Shown: positions 51,018 through 61,200, numbered from the stretch's first letter. The stretch is DNA of 64,000 nt from Methylobacterium sp. J-030 (GCF_022829545.1 NZ_JAKSYM010000264.1:1-64000), one strand, 5' to 3'. The notes: generated from the letters alone by a model not told the origin. Translations and numbers: made by a program.

Positions 51018-51130
51018 TTCCAAAGGGCTCAGCCCTTTGGCGGGGTGTCGGGCCGGAGCCCCGATATCGGGCTTCGCACGAGCCCAGCAGGGTTCCACCC
51101 TGCACCCGCAAAAGGTCCCGGACCTTTTGA
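51018..51130. repeat. Compound intergenic element with four successive hairpins
   Basis: CCAAAGGGC-TCA-GCCCTTTGG (51020-51040), a near-palindrome around CCGATATCGG (51057-51074), GCAGGG-TTCCA-CCCTGC (51087-51103) and CAAAAGGTCC-C-GGACCTTTTG (51109-51129) follow one another between two converging genes. This resembles the multi-hairpin REP-like units of Methylobacterium. It may also terminate both genes, though no T run follows. Confidence 0.7.
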
Positions 51131-51148
51131 AACCGGGACTTGTCCGGA

Positions 51149-52492
51149 TCAGGCCGGCAGGACCAGGTCCGCCCGCAGGCCGCCCAGGTCCGCGCGCGCA
51201 AGGCTCAAGCCCCCACCGTAGAGCTCGGCGAGTTCCAGGGTGATCGGCAGGCCGAAGCCGTGGCCCGGCACGCCCTCGTCCAGGCGGCGGCCCCGCGCCA
51301 TGACGGCCGCCGCCGCCGCGGGGTCGAGCCCCGGCCCGTCATCCTCCACCCGCACATGCACCGAGCCGTCCGGGGCTGCCGCCGAGACCCGCACCCGCCC
51401 CCGGCACCAGCGGCAGGCATTGTCCACGAGGTTGCCGAGCATCTCGTCGAGGTCCTGGCCCTCGCACGACACCGCAAGATCCTCCGGCACGGCCAGCTCG
51501 ATCGCCACGCCCTTCTCGGCATAGAGCCGCGTGAGGGCATCGCGCAGGTCCGCGAGCCGCGGTGCCAGGGGCGTGCGGGTCCGGGCCGAGCCTTCGAGCG
51601 CCGCCGCCCGGGCCCGGCGCAGGTGATGGCGGACCCGGCGGTCCATATCCTCCACGTGCTGGCGGAGCGCCCCGTCCGGGTCGCGGGTGGGGGCGGCGAG
51701 CGCCATCGACAGGGTGGCCAGGGGCGTCTTCAGGGCGTGGGCGAGGTTGGCGACGTGGCCCCGGGCCCGCTCCAGATTCCGGGCGTTCTGGTCGAGGAGG
51801 GCGTTGAGTTCGGCCACGACGGGCGCGATCTCGGCGGGCTGCTCGGCCGGAACCCGTTCCCGCGTGCCGGATCGGACCGCGGCGAGGTCGGCCCGCAGGC
51901 GTCGCAGCGGTGCGAGGCCGAGTCGCACCTGAACGGCCAGCCCGGCCAGCAGGCACAGGCCGAGGATTCCCAACACCAGGGCGAGGCTCGTCAGGACCTC
52001 GCGCAGGGGCCCGTACAGCTCGCCTGCCGGGGCCGCCACCACGATCGTGGCGGGTGAGGGACCCGGCAGGCTGAGGATGCGCGCGTAGAGCGGCTGGCCG
52101 CGGGGCCCAGTACCCCAGGCTGGATGCGGGCGTCCTGGGTCGTCCTCCGGCCCGGTGTCGGACAGGCGGATGTCGCCGCCGTGGAGGGAGCCCGAGCGGA
52201 TCGTCTCAGGTCCGCGCCGCACGATCCAGGCCCAGCCGGGACCCGGCCCGTCGACGGGGCCCGACCTGTCGTAGGGCGGCGCGTCGAGGTTTTCCGGCAG
52301 GATCCCGGCCTCCAGCCCGGCCCGGAGGGCGACGATCTGCGCGTCGAGCCGCCCGTCGAGCTGCCCGCGCACGAACCGGTGGAGGATCACGCCGATGGCG
52401 AGGCCCGCCACCACCAGGGCCGCCAGGACCAGCACCAGGGCGACGGCGAGCAGCCGGGTGCGCAGCGAGCGGCGCGGCGTTCCCAGCGCCAT
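51149..52492 (-). CDS. Sensor histidine kinase, PhoQ/FeuQ-like
   Basis: 447 residues. Two membrane helices (LAVALVLVLAALVVAGLAIGV and about 20 residues around SLALVLGILGLCLLAGL) bracket a periplasmic domain of about 130 residues; a HAMP-like linker follows. The H-box NLAHALKTPLATL has the KTPL form of PhoQ/FeuQ kinases; N-box NLVDNACRWC and the DDGPGL, GHGFGLPI boxes complete the ATPase. The ATG at 52492 shares a base with the stop of the response regulator gene. Confidence 0.9.
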   Translation of the reverse strand: MALGTPRRSLRTRLLAVALVLVLAALVVAGLAIGVILHRFVRGQLDGRLDAQIVALRAGLEAGILPENLDAPPYDRSGPVDGPGPGWAWIVRRGPETIRSGSLHGGDIRLSDTGPEDDPGRPHPAWGTGPRGQPLYARILSLPGPSPATIVVAAPAGELYGPLREVLTSLALVLGILGLCLLAGLAVQVRLGLAPLRRLRADLAAVRSGTRERVPAEQPAEIAPVVAELNALLDQNARNLERARGHVANLAHALKTPLATLSMALAAPTRDPDGALRQHVEDMDRRVRHHLRRARAAALEGSARTRTPLAPRLADLRDALTRLYAEKGVAIELAVPEDLAVSCEGQDLDEMLGNLVDNACRWCRGRVRVSAAAPDGSVHVRVEDDGPGLDPAAAAAVMARGRRLDEGVPGHGFGLPITLELAELYGGGLSLARADLGGLRADLVLPA

Positions 52493-53157
52493 CAGGCGGG
52501 CTCCGCGTGCAGGCGGTAGCCGTGGCCGCGCACGCTCTCGATCCGCGCCGGCGCGATCTTCCGGCGCAGGCGGGTGATGATCACTTCGACGGAGTTCGAA
52601 TCGACGTCCGCGTCGCCCTCGTAGACCCGCTCGATCAGATGCGGTCGCGGCACCACGGTCTCGCGGTTCAGCATCAGGCACGACAAGACCCGCCATTCGA
52701 GGCCGGTGAGCTTGAGCGGCAGGCCCTCGTGCTCGAAGGCGCCGAGACCGGTGTCGAAGCTCAGGGGGCCGCAGGTGATCCGGCTGGCACCCCCACCTTG
52801 CGATCGCCGCACCAGGGCGCGCAGGCGGATCACCAGCTCCTCCACCCGGAAAGGCTTGACGAGGTAGTCGTCCGCCCCCGCCTTGAAGGCCGCGACCTTG
52901 TCGCTCCAGCCGTCCCGGGCGGTGAGGACCAGCACCGGCAGGGTCCGCCCGGCCCCGCGCCACGCGCGCAGCACCGAGACGCCGTCGCCCTTCGGCAGGC
53001 CGAGATCGAGCACGACGGCGTCGTAGCCCTCGGTCTCGCCGAGATGCTGCGCGTCCTCTCCGGTGGCGGCGTGGTCGAGGACGAAGTTCTCCGCCCGCAG
53101 CACCTTGGCCACCTCGGCGGCGAGCGCCGTATCGTCCTCCACCAGCAGGATCTTCAC
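52492..53157 (-). CDS. OmpR/PhoB-family response regulator
   Basis: 221 residues. Receiver domain with the acidic pair in LVEDD, phospho-acceptor aspartate in VLDLGLPKGDG and the switch lysine in YLVKPF; a winged-helix DNA-binding domain ends with SVEVIITRLRRKI and RGHGYRL. The start is a GTG at 53157 (VKILLVEDD) eight bases after GGAGG; a longer ATG frame adds 14 residues without ribosome site. Closest in style to PhoP/FeuP. Divergent from the PepSY-like gene. Confidence 0.92.
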   Translation of the reverse strand: MKILLVEDDTALAAEVAKVLRAENFVLDHAATGEDAQHLGETEGYDAVVLDLGLPKGDGVSVLRAWRGAGRTLPVLVLTARDGWSDKVAAFKAGADDYLVKPFRVEELVIRLRALVRRSQGGGASRITCGPLSFDTGLGAFEHEGLPLKLTGLEWRVLSCLMLNRETVVPRPHLIERVYEGDADVDSNSVEVIITRLRRKIAPARIESVRGHGYRLHAEPA

Positions 53158-53319
53158 CCGTCCATCCTCCGCCGCCCGAAACCGTGCTCGGACAGGCATC
53201 TAGGGCCGGCTCCCCGCGTTGCCCGCCGGTCCGGGGGCGGTCTCGACCCGCTTCAACAGCCGCGGACAAGTGCTTGATACCGCGAGAGGTTCGGCGCCTG
53301 ATCGTTCTAGGTGGCTGGG

Positions 53320-53348
53320 TTTAACCGGGGCTGAACCGGCTGGTTCAG
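53320..53348. promoter_or_regulatory. Probable response-regulator binding site
   Basis: TTAACCGG at 53321-53328 and TGAACCGG at 53332-53339 form a direct repeat with an 11-bp period, the spacing used by OmpR/PhoB-family dimers. The second unit is also half of the perfect palindrome CTGAACC-GGCT-GGTTCAG (53331-53348). It lies between the divergent regulator and PepSY-like genes. Confidence 0.45.
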
Positions 53349-53420
53349 TCCGGATTGCCGGGGGCGCCTTACGAAGGGGCATCGGGTCGAACGGATCCGG
53401 ACCTTTTGAAGGACGACATC

Positions 53421-54101
53421 ATGACCGACATCAAGACCATCGACGGTACCGCGCGGGAAATCCCCGATCCCGCCAAGCCGGCGCTTCGCACGATCCCCCG
53501 GCGGACCTGGGTGATCGGCGCCCTGGCCGCCCCGCTGGCGCTCGGCGCCGTGGGCCTCTCCCTGGCGCAGGGAACGAGCTTCCAGCCGACGCCGGTCGAG
53601 CCGGTGGCGATCCAGGCCCTGGCCCCCTCGGGGGCGACGGCGATCCGCGGCACGGTTGCAGAGATCTATGGCAACAAGTTCGTGGTCCAGGACCCGACCG
53701 GCCGCGCCCTGGTCGAGACCGGCCGCGAGGGCGAGGACGGCACGCTCGTCGCCAAGGGCGAGGCCGTCACGGTTCAGGGGCGGTTCGAGACGGGCTTCCT
53801 GCACGCCCAGGTGCTGACCCACGGGGATGGGCGCAAGGTCGTGCTCGGCCCGGCCGGCGGCCCGCCCATGGGGAGCCTGGACTGGGCCAAGGACCGGATC
53901 GGCCTCGGGCCGACGCTCGACCTCCCCGCCCTGACGGCCTCCGTGCAGGCGGCCGGCTACAGCGACGTCCGCGTCACCGGACGCGGCCCGCGCCACCTCG
54001 ACGTCGCCGCCAAGGACCGGGACGGGCGCGAGCACCAGCTCCATGTCGGCTTCGACGGACAGGTCCGGGAGCGGGCGGCGCGCGACCGGCCGCCGGTGTG
54101 A
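53421..54101 (+). CDS. Membrane-anchored protein with OB-fold-like and PepSY-like parts
   Basis: 226 residues. A hydrophobic helix at about 31-50 (VIGALAAPLALGAVGLSLAQ) anchors or exports it. Next comes IRGTVAEIYGNKFVVQDPTGRALVETG, reminiscent of a small OB-fold, and then a C-terminal segment ALTASVQAAGYSDVRVTGRG...REHQLHVGFDGQVRER like a PepSY domain. GAAGGACG precedes ATG 53421. Periplasmic PepSY proteins are frequently encoded beside PhoPQ/FeuPQ-type systems, consistent with a role as target or sensor modulator. The domain calls are by eye. Confidence 0.6.
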   Translation: MTDIKTIDGTAREIPDPAKPALRTIPRRTWVIGALAAPLALGAVGLSLAQGTSFQPTPVEPVAIQALAPSGATAIRGTVAEIYGNKFVVQDPTGRALVETGREGEDGTLVAKGEAVTVQGRFETGFLHAQVLTHGDGRKVVLGPAGGPPMGSLDWAKDRIGLGPTLDLPALTASVQAAGYSDVRVTGRGPRHLDVAAKDRDGREHQLHVGFDGQVRERAARDRPPV

Positions 54102-54183
54102 TCCCACGACGGGGCGGGGTGGCATGCAACCCTTCCAGCCCTGCCGCGTCCTCCTGTCTCTCACCGCAAGGAGGATGCACGCC

Positions 54184-54492
54184 GTGGAGCCGATGAAACC
54201 GATGAAGCCCATGGAACCCATGAAGCCCATGGAGCCGATGAAGGGCATGGAGCCCTGGTGGCCGAAGGATCTCGGCGATCCTGCGACCAGCGGCGCGCAG
54301 AACGGGATGAAATACGCCTTCTTCCCCGACAAGCACCGCCTGCTGATCGAGCGTGACGGGCAGGTCTCGACCTATGACAGCGGCGATCATCGGATCGGCG
54401 GCGTTTCGCAGGCGGACGGGTCTTCGAAGTCCCTGACCTTCTCCAGCCAGAACGGCGACGTCGATCTCGGCTCGCTCAAGAAGCTCGACTGA
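54184..54492 (+). CDS. Met-Lys/Glu-Pro repeat protein with a conserved WWPKDLG domain
   Basis: 102 residues from a GTG that lies nine bases after AAGGAGG (54168-54174). Seven 9-bp units at 54193-54255 encode M-(K/E)-(P/G) triplets (MKPMKPMEPMKPMEPMKGME). The rest, WWPKDLGDPATSGAQNGMKYAFFPDKHRLLIERDGQVSTYDSGDH, is a domain I have seen in hypothetical proteins of many proteobacteria, always behind such repeats; its function is unknown to me. No signal peptide from this start. It follows the PepSY-like gene by 82 bases, so may be coregulated. Confidence 0.7.
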   Translation: MEPMKPMKPMEPMKPMEPMKGMEPWWPKDLGDPATSGAQNGMKYAFFPDKHRLLIERDGQVSTYDSGDHRIGGVSQADGSSKSLTFSSQNGDVDLGSLKKLD

Positions 54493-54571
54493 GGCTGCCG
54501 TGGACAGGCCGGATCGGCGCCCTTAAGCCCGACCCGGCCATGCGAGACGCCCCGCCGAGACCCCCGACCCC

Positions 54572-56323
54572 ATGCGCGCGCTGATCGATCTCGTGCGCGC
54601 CATGCGGGCGCCCGATCGGCGGCGCCTCGCCCTGATCGCGTTGGGCCTCGCGGGGGCGGCACTGCTGGAGGTGATCGGCGTCGCCGCGGTGATTCCGTTC
54701 CTGACGCTGGTGGGCGATCCCTCCGCGGCGACCCGCGTTCCCTATCTGGCGCAGGCGCGGGCCTTCCTCGGCCTTACCGACGAGCGCGCGTTCCTGCTGG
54801 TCGCCGGCGCCGCCGCGCTGGCGGCGATCCTGGTCACTTCCCTGGTCAATGCCGGGCTGACCTACGCTCAGCTCCGGTTCACGCATCTGGCCGGCTACGG
54901 CTTCAGCCGGCGCCTGCTGTTCCGCTACCTCGACCGGGAGCGGCTGTTCTTCACGCAGGCCAACAGCGCCGAGCTCGCCAAGAACGTGTTGTCCGAGACC
55001 GACCGGCTCGTGGTCGGCGCCCTGACGCCCGCCACGGTGCTCGCCTCGCGGGCGAGTTCGGCACTCTCGGTGATCGTTTTCCTGCTGGCTTACGCGCCGC
55101 AGCTCGCGCTGATCCTGGGTGGCGGCTTCGGCGGTCTCTATGTCGGGATCTACCTCGTGATGCGGGCCCGCCTCGCCCGGCTCGGCGCCCGCACGGTGGC
55201 CGACAACGAGGCCCGTTTCCGGATCGTGCAGGAGACGTTCGGGGCGCTCACCGAGCTGAAGCTCTACGGCCGGGCGGAAGACTTCGCGGCCCGGTTCGAC
55301 GCCCCGGCCCGCACCTACGCGACCGCCACCGCGGCGAGCCTGCTCACCGGCCAGATGCCGCGCTTCGTCATCGAGGCGCTCGCCTTCGGCGGCGTGATCG
55401 TGGTGGTGCTGTTCGCCCTGGCCCAGGGGCTCGACGTGGCCGGGATCCTGCCGCTGCTGGGCCTGTTCGCCTTCGCGGGCTACCGGATGCTCCCGGCCTT
55501 CCAGAACATCTTCACCTCGGTGGCGCTGATGCGCTTCACCCTGCCGGCGGTACGCGTGATCGTGGACGAACTCGCCGACGAGCGCGTGGTCCCGCGCCGC
55601 AATGCGGAGCGCCTGCCCTTCGCGCGGGAGATCCGGCTGGAGGGGATCGGCTTCGATTACGGCACCGGCCACTCGGCCCTCGCCGGGATCGACCTGACGA
55701 TCCCGGTCAACACCACGGTGGGCCTCGCCGGTCGGACCGGATCGGGCAAGTCGACGCTCGCCGGCCTGATCCTCGGGGTGCTGAGCCCCGGCACCGGGCG
55801 GATCACCGTGGATGGCTGCCCCCTCGATCCCGCCACCCTGCCGGCCTGGCAGAACCGGATCGGCTACGTGCCGCAGGACGTCTTTCTGGTGGACGGCACG
55901 GTGGCGGAGAACATCGCCCTCGGTCTCGACGGGCCGGACCGCGCTGCCGTCGAGCGGGCGGCGCGGCTCGCGGGGGCGCACGACTTCGTGGCCGCCCTGC
56001 CGCAGGGCTACGACGCGCGGGTCGGCGAGCGGGGCGCGCGGCTCTCGGGCGGCCAGCGTCAGCGCCTCGGCATCGCCCGGGCCCTCTACCACGACCCCGA
56101 CGTGATCGTGTTCGACGAGGCGACCTCCGCCCTCGACGAGGAGACGCAAGCGGCCGTGATGCGGGCGCTGCGGGCGCTCTCGGGCCGGCGGACGCTGATC
56201 CTGATCGCCCACCGCCTCTCGACCCTGGAGGGCGCCGACGCGGTCCACGTGCTGGAGGCGGGGCGGCTGGTCGCCTCCGGACCGCCCGAGGCGGTGCTGT
56301 CGGGACTGGGCTCGGCGGCGTGA
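54572..56323 (+). CDS. MsbA-type ABC exporter (fused membrane and ATPase domains)
   Basis: 583 residues: six membrane helices in the first 320, then an ATPase with Walker A GRTGSGKST at about 388-396, Q-loop YVPQDVFLVDGT, signature LSGGQRQRLGIARAL near 491, Walker B VIVFDEATSALD and switch histidine IAHRLST. Half-transporters of this type work as homodimers exporting lipids, polysaccharide precursors or peptides. Substrate cannot be read from sequence and no biosynthetic gene is adjacent. Confidence 0.9.
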   Translation: MRALIDLVRAMRAPDRRRLALIALGLAGAALLEVIGVAAVIPFLTLVGDPSAATRVPYLAQARAFLGLTDERAFLLVAGAAALAAILVTSLVNAGLTYAQLRFTHLAGYGFSRRLLFRYLDRERLFFTQANSAELAKNVLSETDRLVVGALTPATVLASRASSALSVIVFLLAYAPQLALILGGGFGGLYVGIYLVMRARLARLGARTVADNEARFRIVQETFGALTELKLYGRAEDFAARFDAPARTYATATAASLLTGQMPRFVIEALAFGGVIVVVLFALAQGLDVAGILPLLGLFAFAGYRMLPAFQNIFTSVALMRFTLPAVRVIVDELADERVVPRRNAERLPFAREIRLEGIGFDYGTGHSALAGIDLTIPVNTTVGLAGRTGSGKSTLAGLILGVLSPGTGRITVDGCPLDPATLPAWQNRIGYVPQDVFLVDGTVAENIALGLDGPDRAAVERAARLAGAHDFVAALPQGYDARVGERGARLSGGQRQRLGIARALYHDPDVIVFDEATSALDEETQAAVMRALRALSGRRTLILIAHRLSTLEGADAVHVLEAGRLVASGPPEAVLSGLGSAA

Positions 56324-56351
56324 CGGGGTCCGCGGGTGCGGTGCGGCAGCT

Positions 56352-56843
56352 TCAGGCCGCCTGGCCGGCGATCCGCTCCGGATCGCGGCCCTGGGTCGCG
56401 AAATCGGTCTCGATCGTGCCCTGCAGCTTATGCACCAAGCCTTCCAGGTGCGGGTCGACCGCCGGCGGCTGCGCGCCGGCCTCGCCAAACCAGAACAGCG
56501 TGACGAGTGTGGACAAGCCGGCCGCGCCGACGACGGATTTCAGGCGATCGAACGTCTCGTCCTGCTTCACGCATGCCGTGGCGTGCCCCAGGATGTTCAT
56601 GATGCACGCGGCGTGGTCGCGGAGGTCGGACGTTCTGACCCGATCCTTCGTGTTCAGGAGCCAGTACCCGGTCTCCCCGATCTTCTCCACGCCCCGCTTT
56701 CCGAGCCGGTACGGCTCACCCTTCCGATAGGCGAGCGTCGGTGCGACCCGCAGCACATCGGACACGGCGGACGCGTCGAGGCTGTCTCCTTCGAACCGGA
56801 GCGTCGCGAACGCCTTCAGGGCAGGCGATGAATCGGTCTTCAT
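56352..56843 (-). CDS. DUF4279 domain protein
   Basis: 163 residues. ATLRFEGDSLDASAVSDVLRVAPTLAYRKGE is the DUF4279 start, with YWLLNTKDRV and LFWFGEAG as further conserved segments. Function unknown. Stand-alone gene converging with the ABC exporter. Confidence 0.75.
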   Translation of the reverse strand: MKTDSSPALKAFATLRFEGDSLDASAVSDVLRVAPTLAYRKGEPYRLGKRGVEKIGETGYWLLNTKDRVRTSDLRDHAACIMNILGHATACVKQDETFDRLKSVVGAAGLSTLVTLFWFGEAGAQPPAVDPHLEGLVHKLQGTIETDFATQGRDPERIAGQAA

Positions 56844-57352
56844 GATCCGTCGGCGCCTGTGCGTATCGGGAAGGGTGCATCAGGATGCTGTCCCGAATCC
56901 TTGCGACTGATGCAGCGGCGCGGCTGCGGACTGAAATCGTAGCGAGGTCCTTCGCGTCGTGCAGCCTGCTCCGCCACGCCGCTCCGGTGACCCCCCGCCG
57001 CCCTTTCGAGAGGGTTGGCCAAGCGCAGTGCGGGATTGGCGTGCCCGGCTTCATCTCGCGCACCCCTTTCCCGGACAGGTGGAGCGTCAGCGGAACCTGA
57101 TCCGGGACCTAGCACAGAAAGCGCCGCCCAAGCGGCACAGTTTGATACAGAGGGACGCTTCGCGAAGTCTCGTGCTGGTTCCCGGGTCACATTCGGCTTT
57201 CGCTGCATGCGCCCGGGAAACGCTCGGAGCACAACCGACGCACCGCGATGTCTTCGGATCCCTGTCGATCACCCAGCCGAGCCGGCAAACGCCCCTTGCG
57301 CCCCGGCCCGCCTCCGTTACCTCGGCTCTCCGAGGACGACCGGGAGATCACC
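56844..57352. other. Gene-free interval
   Basis: Both strands of these 509 bases contain only open frames with no recognisable family, no signal peptide and no ribosome site. The promoters of the DUF4279 gene and of the galM-hemD unit must lie here. Confidence 0.45.
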
Positions 57353-58228
57353 GTGAGCACGCGCATCGAGCTGAAAGCCGCGGACGGCACCACGGCCGCC
57401 CTCGCCACGCACGGCGCCGAGCCGGTCTCCTGGCGGGTCGGCGGGGCCGAGTTTTTGTGGAGCGGCGATCCGGCCCACTGGAACCGCCATGCCCCCTGGC
57501 TCTTCCCGGTGGTCGGCGCCTCGGCGGGCGGGCGGGTGAAGGTCGGGTCCGAGAGCTACCCGATGGGCCAGCATGGCTTCGCCCGGGATCTGCCCTTCAC
57601 GGTGGTGGAGCAGAGCGCCGACGCGGTGACCCTGCGGTTGACCGACGGGCCCGAGACCCGGGCGCATTACCCCTTCGCCTTCCGGCTCGACGTCGCCGCC
57701 CGGGTGCGCCCGGCGGGCCTCGATCTCGACGTCACCGTGGCCAATCCGGGCGACACGCCCCTGCCCTACGCGCTCGGGTTCCACCCGGCCTTCCCGTGGC
57801 CCTTCGCGGGCGGCGTGCGGGCGAAGGACGGCGGCTACGCGGTTGTGTTCGAGCAGGCGGAGCGCCCGTTCGCCCCGCAGGTCGGTCCCGGCGGCCTGCT
57901 CTTGCGCGAAGAGCAGCCGATTCCGCTCACCGGAGACACCCTGCCCCTCGATCCCGCGATCTTCACCGAGGCCTTCGTGTTCCGGAGGGCGCGCAGCCGG
58001 GCGATGCGCTTCACCGGGCCGGGTCAGGCGATCCGGATGGAGATGGCGGATTTTCCGCATCTCGCGGTCTGGACGAAGCCCACGGCGCCGTTCCTCTCGC
58101 TCGAATGCTGGACCGGCTACGCCGACTGGGCCGATTTTTCCGGCGACCTGGCCGAGCGCGATTCGCAGCGTCTGCTCCCGCCGGGGGCGGAGGCGCGCCA
58201 CGGCGTCCGCCTGACCCTGGAAGGCTGA
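57353..58228 (+). CDS. Aldose 1-epimerase family protein (LacX-like)
   Basis: 291 residues. TAALATHGAEPVSWRVGGAEFLWSGD, ARDLPFTVVEQ, ALGFHPAFPWPF (probable catalytic histidine) and the closing LSLECWTGYADW are the galactose-mutarotase-like blocks. It would interconvert sugar anomers or act on a hexose-6-phosphate. The start is a GTG at 57353 with GGGAG upstream. It ends three bases before hemD, so the two are translationally linked. Confidence 0.85.
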   Translation: MSTRIELKAADGTTAALATHGAEPVSWRVGGAEFLWSGDPAHWNRHAPWLFPVVGASAGGRVKVGSESYPMGQHGFARDLPFTVVEQSADAVTLRLTDGPETRAHYPFAFRLDVAARVRPAGLDLDVTVANPGDTPLPYALGFHPAFPWPFAGGVRAKDGGYAVVFEQAERPFAPQVGPGGLLLREEQPIPLTGDTLPLDPAIFTEAFVFRRARSRAMRFTGPGQAIRMEMADFPHLAVWTKPTAPFLSLECWTGYADWADFSGDLAERDSQRLLPPGAEARHGVRLTLEG

Positions 58229-58231
58229 GCG

Positions 58232-61200
58232 TTGCGCGTCTGGGTGGCGCGGCCGGAACCCGGCGCGACACGGACCGGCGCGGCGCTGGCGGCGCGCGGC
58301 CACGCGCCGCTCGTGGCCCCGGTCCTCACCCTGCGGCCGACCGGGGAGCGTCCGCCCGATGGCCCGTTCGACGCGCTGCTGCTCACCAGCGCTAACGCGG
58401 TGCCGGCCCTGCAGGACCTCGCGGCGCTGCGCGTCCTCCCGGTCTTCGCGGTCGGCGCCCGCACGGCCGCGCTGGCGGCGGAGGCCGGGGTTGGATCGGT
58501 CCGCGAGGGGCCGGGCGATGCCGCCGGCCTCGCCGCCCTGGCGCGCGAGTGGCTGCCGCCCGGCGCGCGCCTCCTCCACGCGGCCGGGGCCGAGCGGAAG
58601 GCAGAGCCCGCGGCGACGCTGTCGGCGGCCGGATTCCACGTCACAACCTTCGTGGCCTACGCGGCGGAAGCCCTGCCGGCCCTGCCCGATCCGGTCGCCC
58701 GCGCCCTCGCCGACGGCGCCCTCGACGCTGCCCTGCATTACTCCCGCCGCAGCGCTGCGATCGCCCTCGCGCTCGCCGAAGCCGCGGGCCACGGCGGAGC
58801 TTTCCGCCGCCTGAGGCATTACTGCCTGTCAGCGGACGTTGCCGCACCCCTGGAAGCGGCGGGTGTTCCGGTCCATTTCGTCGCGGCGCGTCCGCGGGAA
58901 GCGGAGATGCTGGACGCCCTCGCGCCGCCGCCCGGCCCGGCGTGCGGTGACACGGAGGCCGGGCCGCCGCATCTCGCCCTCGCGCCCGGGGCCGGGGCGG
59001 TGCTAGGGGGGCGCGGCGACGCCGAAGAGTTGGAGGACTTGCCCGTGACGCCACCACCCAGCGACGCCGACAAGCCCGGCTCCGGCGGCCGCAGACCGGA
59101 TGCTGCGCCCGCCAAGCCCGGGCAGCCCAATCCGTCCGAGACCAGACCGGGCGCGACCGCGACCGGCGCGACCGCAACTGCGAAACCGGGCACGCCCGGG
59201 CCGGCCGCGGGCGGGTCCCCGCCCGCCGGTGCGACGCCGCGGCCGGCGACCGACCCGGTCGTCGCCGCCAAGCCCGGAACGACCGATGCGAAGCCGTCCG
59301 CCGGTCCGGCCGCGCAGCCGAGTGCCGCCAAGCCCGAGGCCGCCAAGCCCGATGCTGCGAAGACCGATGCCGTGAAGACCGAAGCGGCCGGGATGATGCC
59401 GCCCAGGGACGCCTCCGGTAAACCCGAGACATCCAAGCCAGAGACGCCCAAGCCTGAGACCGGCCCGTCGACCGCGCCGAAGCCGGGATCCGCCCCGGCG
59501 CCGGATGCCGCCAGGATGGCTTCATCCTCCGCTGCGTCCACGGCCTCGACCGCCTCGGCGACGGCTGCGGGGCGCGCCGAGCCCGGCAAGCCGGAGGCCG
59601 CGCGGACCGAAGCGCCGAAGCCCGGCCAGCCGGGCGCGGGCCAGCAGCCGGGTTCCGGGCCGCAGGCCGGCGCTCGTCCAGGCGGACCCGCCCCGGGCGC
59701 CGCGGGTGCGGTGACCGCCGCCGCGGTCACGGCCGGGCCGATCCTCGACATGAAGGCCAAGCGTATCCCCGATCCGCCGGGACCCGCCAAGGAGCCGGGC
59801 CAGGACGCGAAGGCGGGCGGCAAGGAGCCGCCCAGGGACGCCGGCAAGGAGGCTCCGAAAGCCGCCGCGAAGGGGTCGATCCCGGGCGTCGCCGCCGGCA
59901 CGGCGGCCGCTGCTCCGGCATCCCGGGGGCGGGCCGGGTTCGGCTCCCTCGCGGCCGCGGGCTTGCTGGGCGGCGTGATCGGCGCGGGGCTTCTGTTCGG
60001 GGCCGAGACGGCCGGAATCGGCCCCGATCCGCGCCTGAACGCACTCGATCAAAAACTCTCCGGGCAGATCGCGGCCCTGAGCGGCCGGCTCGACGGGCTG
60101 GCACCCCGGGATGCGCTGACGGCCCTCGACAAGCGGATCGGCACGGCCGAAACGACCGCCAAGCAGGCCCTCGACAAGGCGGGCAGCGCCCCCGCGCCGG
60201 CTGCCGCAGCGCCGGACAGCTCCGCCTCCGGTCAGGCGCCGGCGGTGCCGGCCGATCTGGCGGCGCGCCTCGACAGCCTCGATCAGCGCGTCGCCGCACT
60301 TCAGGAGGAGCCGGGCCGCGACCAGCCGGCAGAGTCCAAGCTCAATGCGGTCCAGGACAACGGCCAACAGCTCGCCGACCTCGACACGCGCCTGAAGTCC
60401 CTGGAGGCCAAGGGAGCGAGTGCGGGCGCGGCCGAGGACACGTCCCAGAAACTCGCCGCGCTCCAGAGCGAGGTGGAGCAGAAGACCAAGGCGAATGCCG
60501 ACGCGGATGCCGCCCTCGGCCAGCGCCTCGACGGTCTCCAGCAGACCCTCGACAGCCGCGTGAAGGCCGCCACCGAGGCGGTCCAGGCGGCCACACAGGC
60601 GAGCCGCACCGCCGCCGAGGCCGGGCAGACCCAGGCCGCGGAAGCCGCGAAGGCGGTCGATCGGCGGCTTCAGGAGCAGGCCGACAGGATCGCCGCCTTG
60701 GACAAGAGTGTGGCGCAGCGCGCCGACGCCGCCACCGTCCAGGCGGCCCTGCGGGTGGTCGTCGCGGATCGCGTGGCCTCGGCGCTCGGATCGGGATCGG
60801 CCTTTGCGGAGCCCCTGGCGAGCCTGCGCAAGCTCGATCCCGCGACGGACGCGCAGGCCAAGGCGCTCGCCCCCTTCGCGGAGACCGGCGCCCCCACGGC
60901 GGCGCAGCTCGCGGATGAATTCCGGCCGATCGCCGAGCGGATCGCAGCCGAGCGACGGGCGCAGCGGGCCAAGACCGCCGCAGAGACCGGCGATTTCCGC
61001 GCCAAGCTCCTGAGCATGGCCGACGGCCTCGTGCAGGTGCGCAAGGCCGACGCCCCGGCCCCGGAGGCCGCCGACCAGCCGGAGACCAAGGTTCAGGCGG
61101 CGCTCGATCGCGGCGACCTGCCGGCGGCCGCCACGGCCTTCGCGGCGCTGCCCGCCAAGGCGCGGGACGAGGCCGGCGATTTCGGCGCCAAGCTCAAGGC

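Noticed and set aside
56840..57232. 130-codon minus-strand frame upstream of the DUF4279 gene
   Set aside because: No domain, signal, ribosome site or plausible composition.
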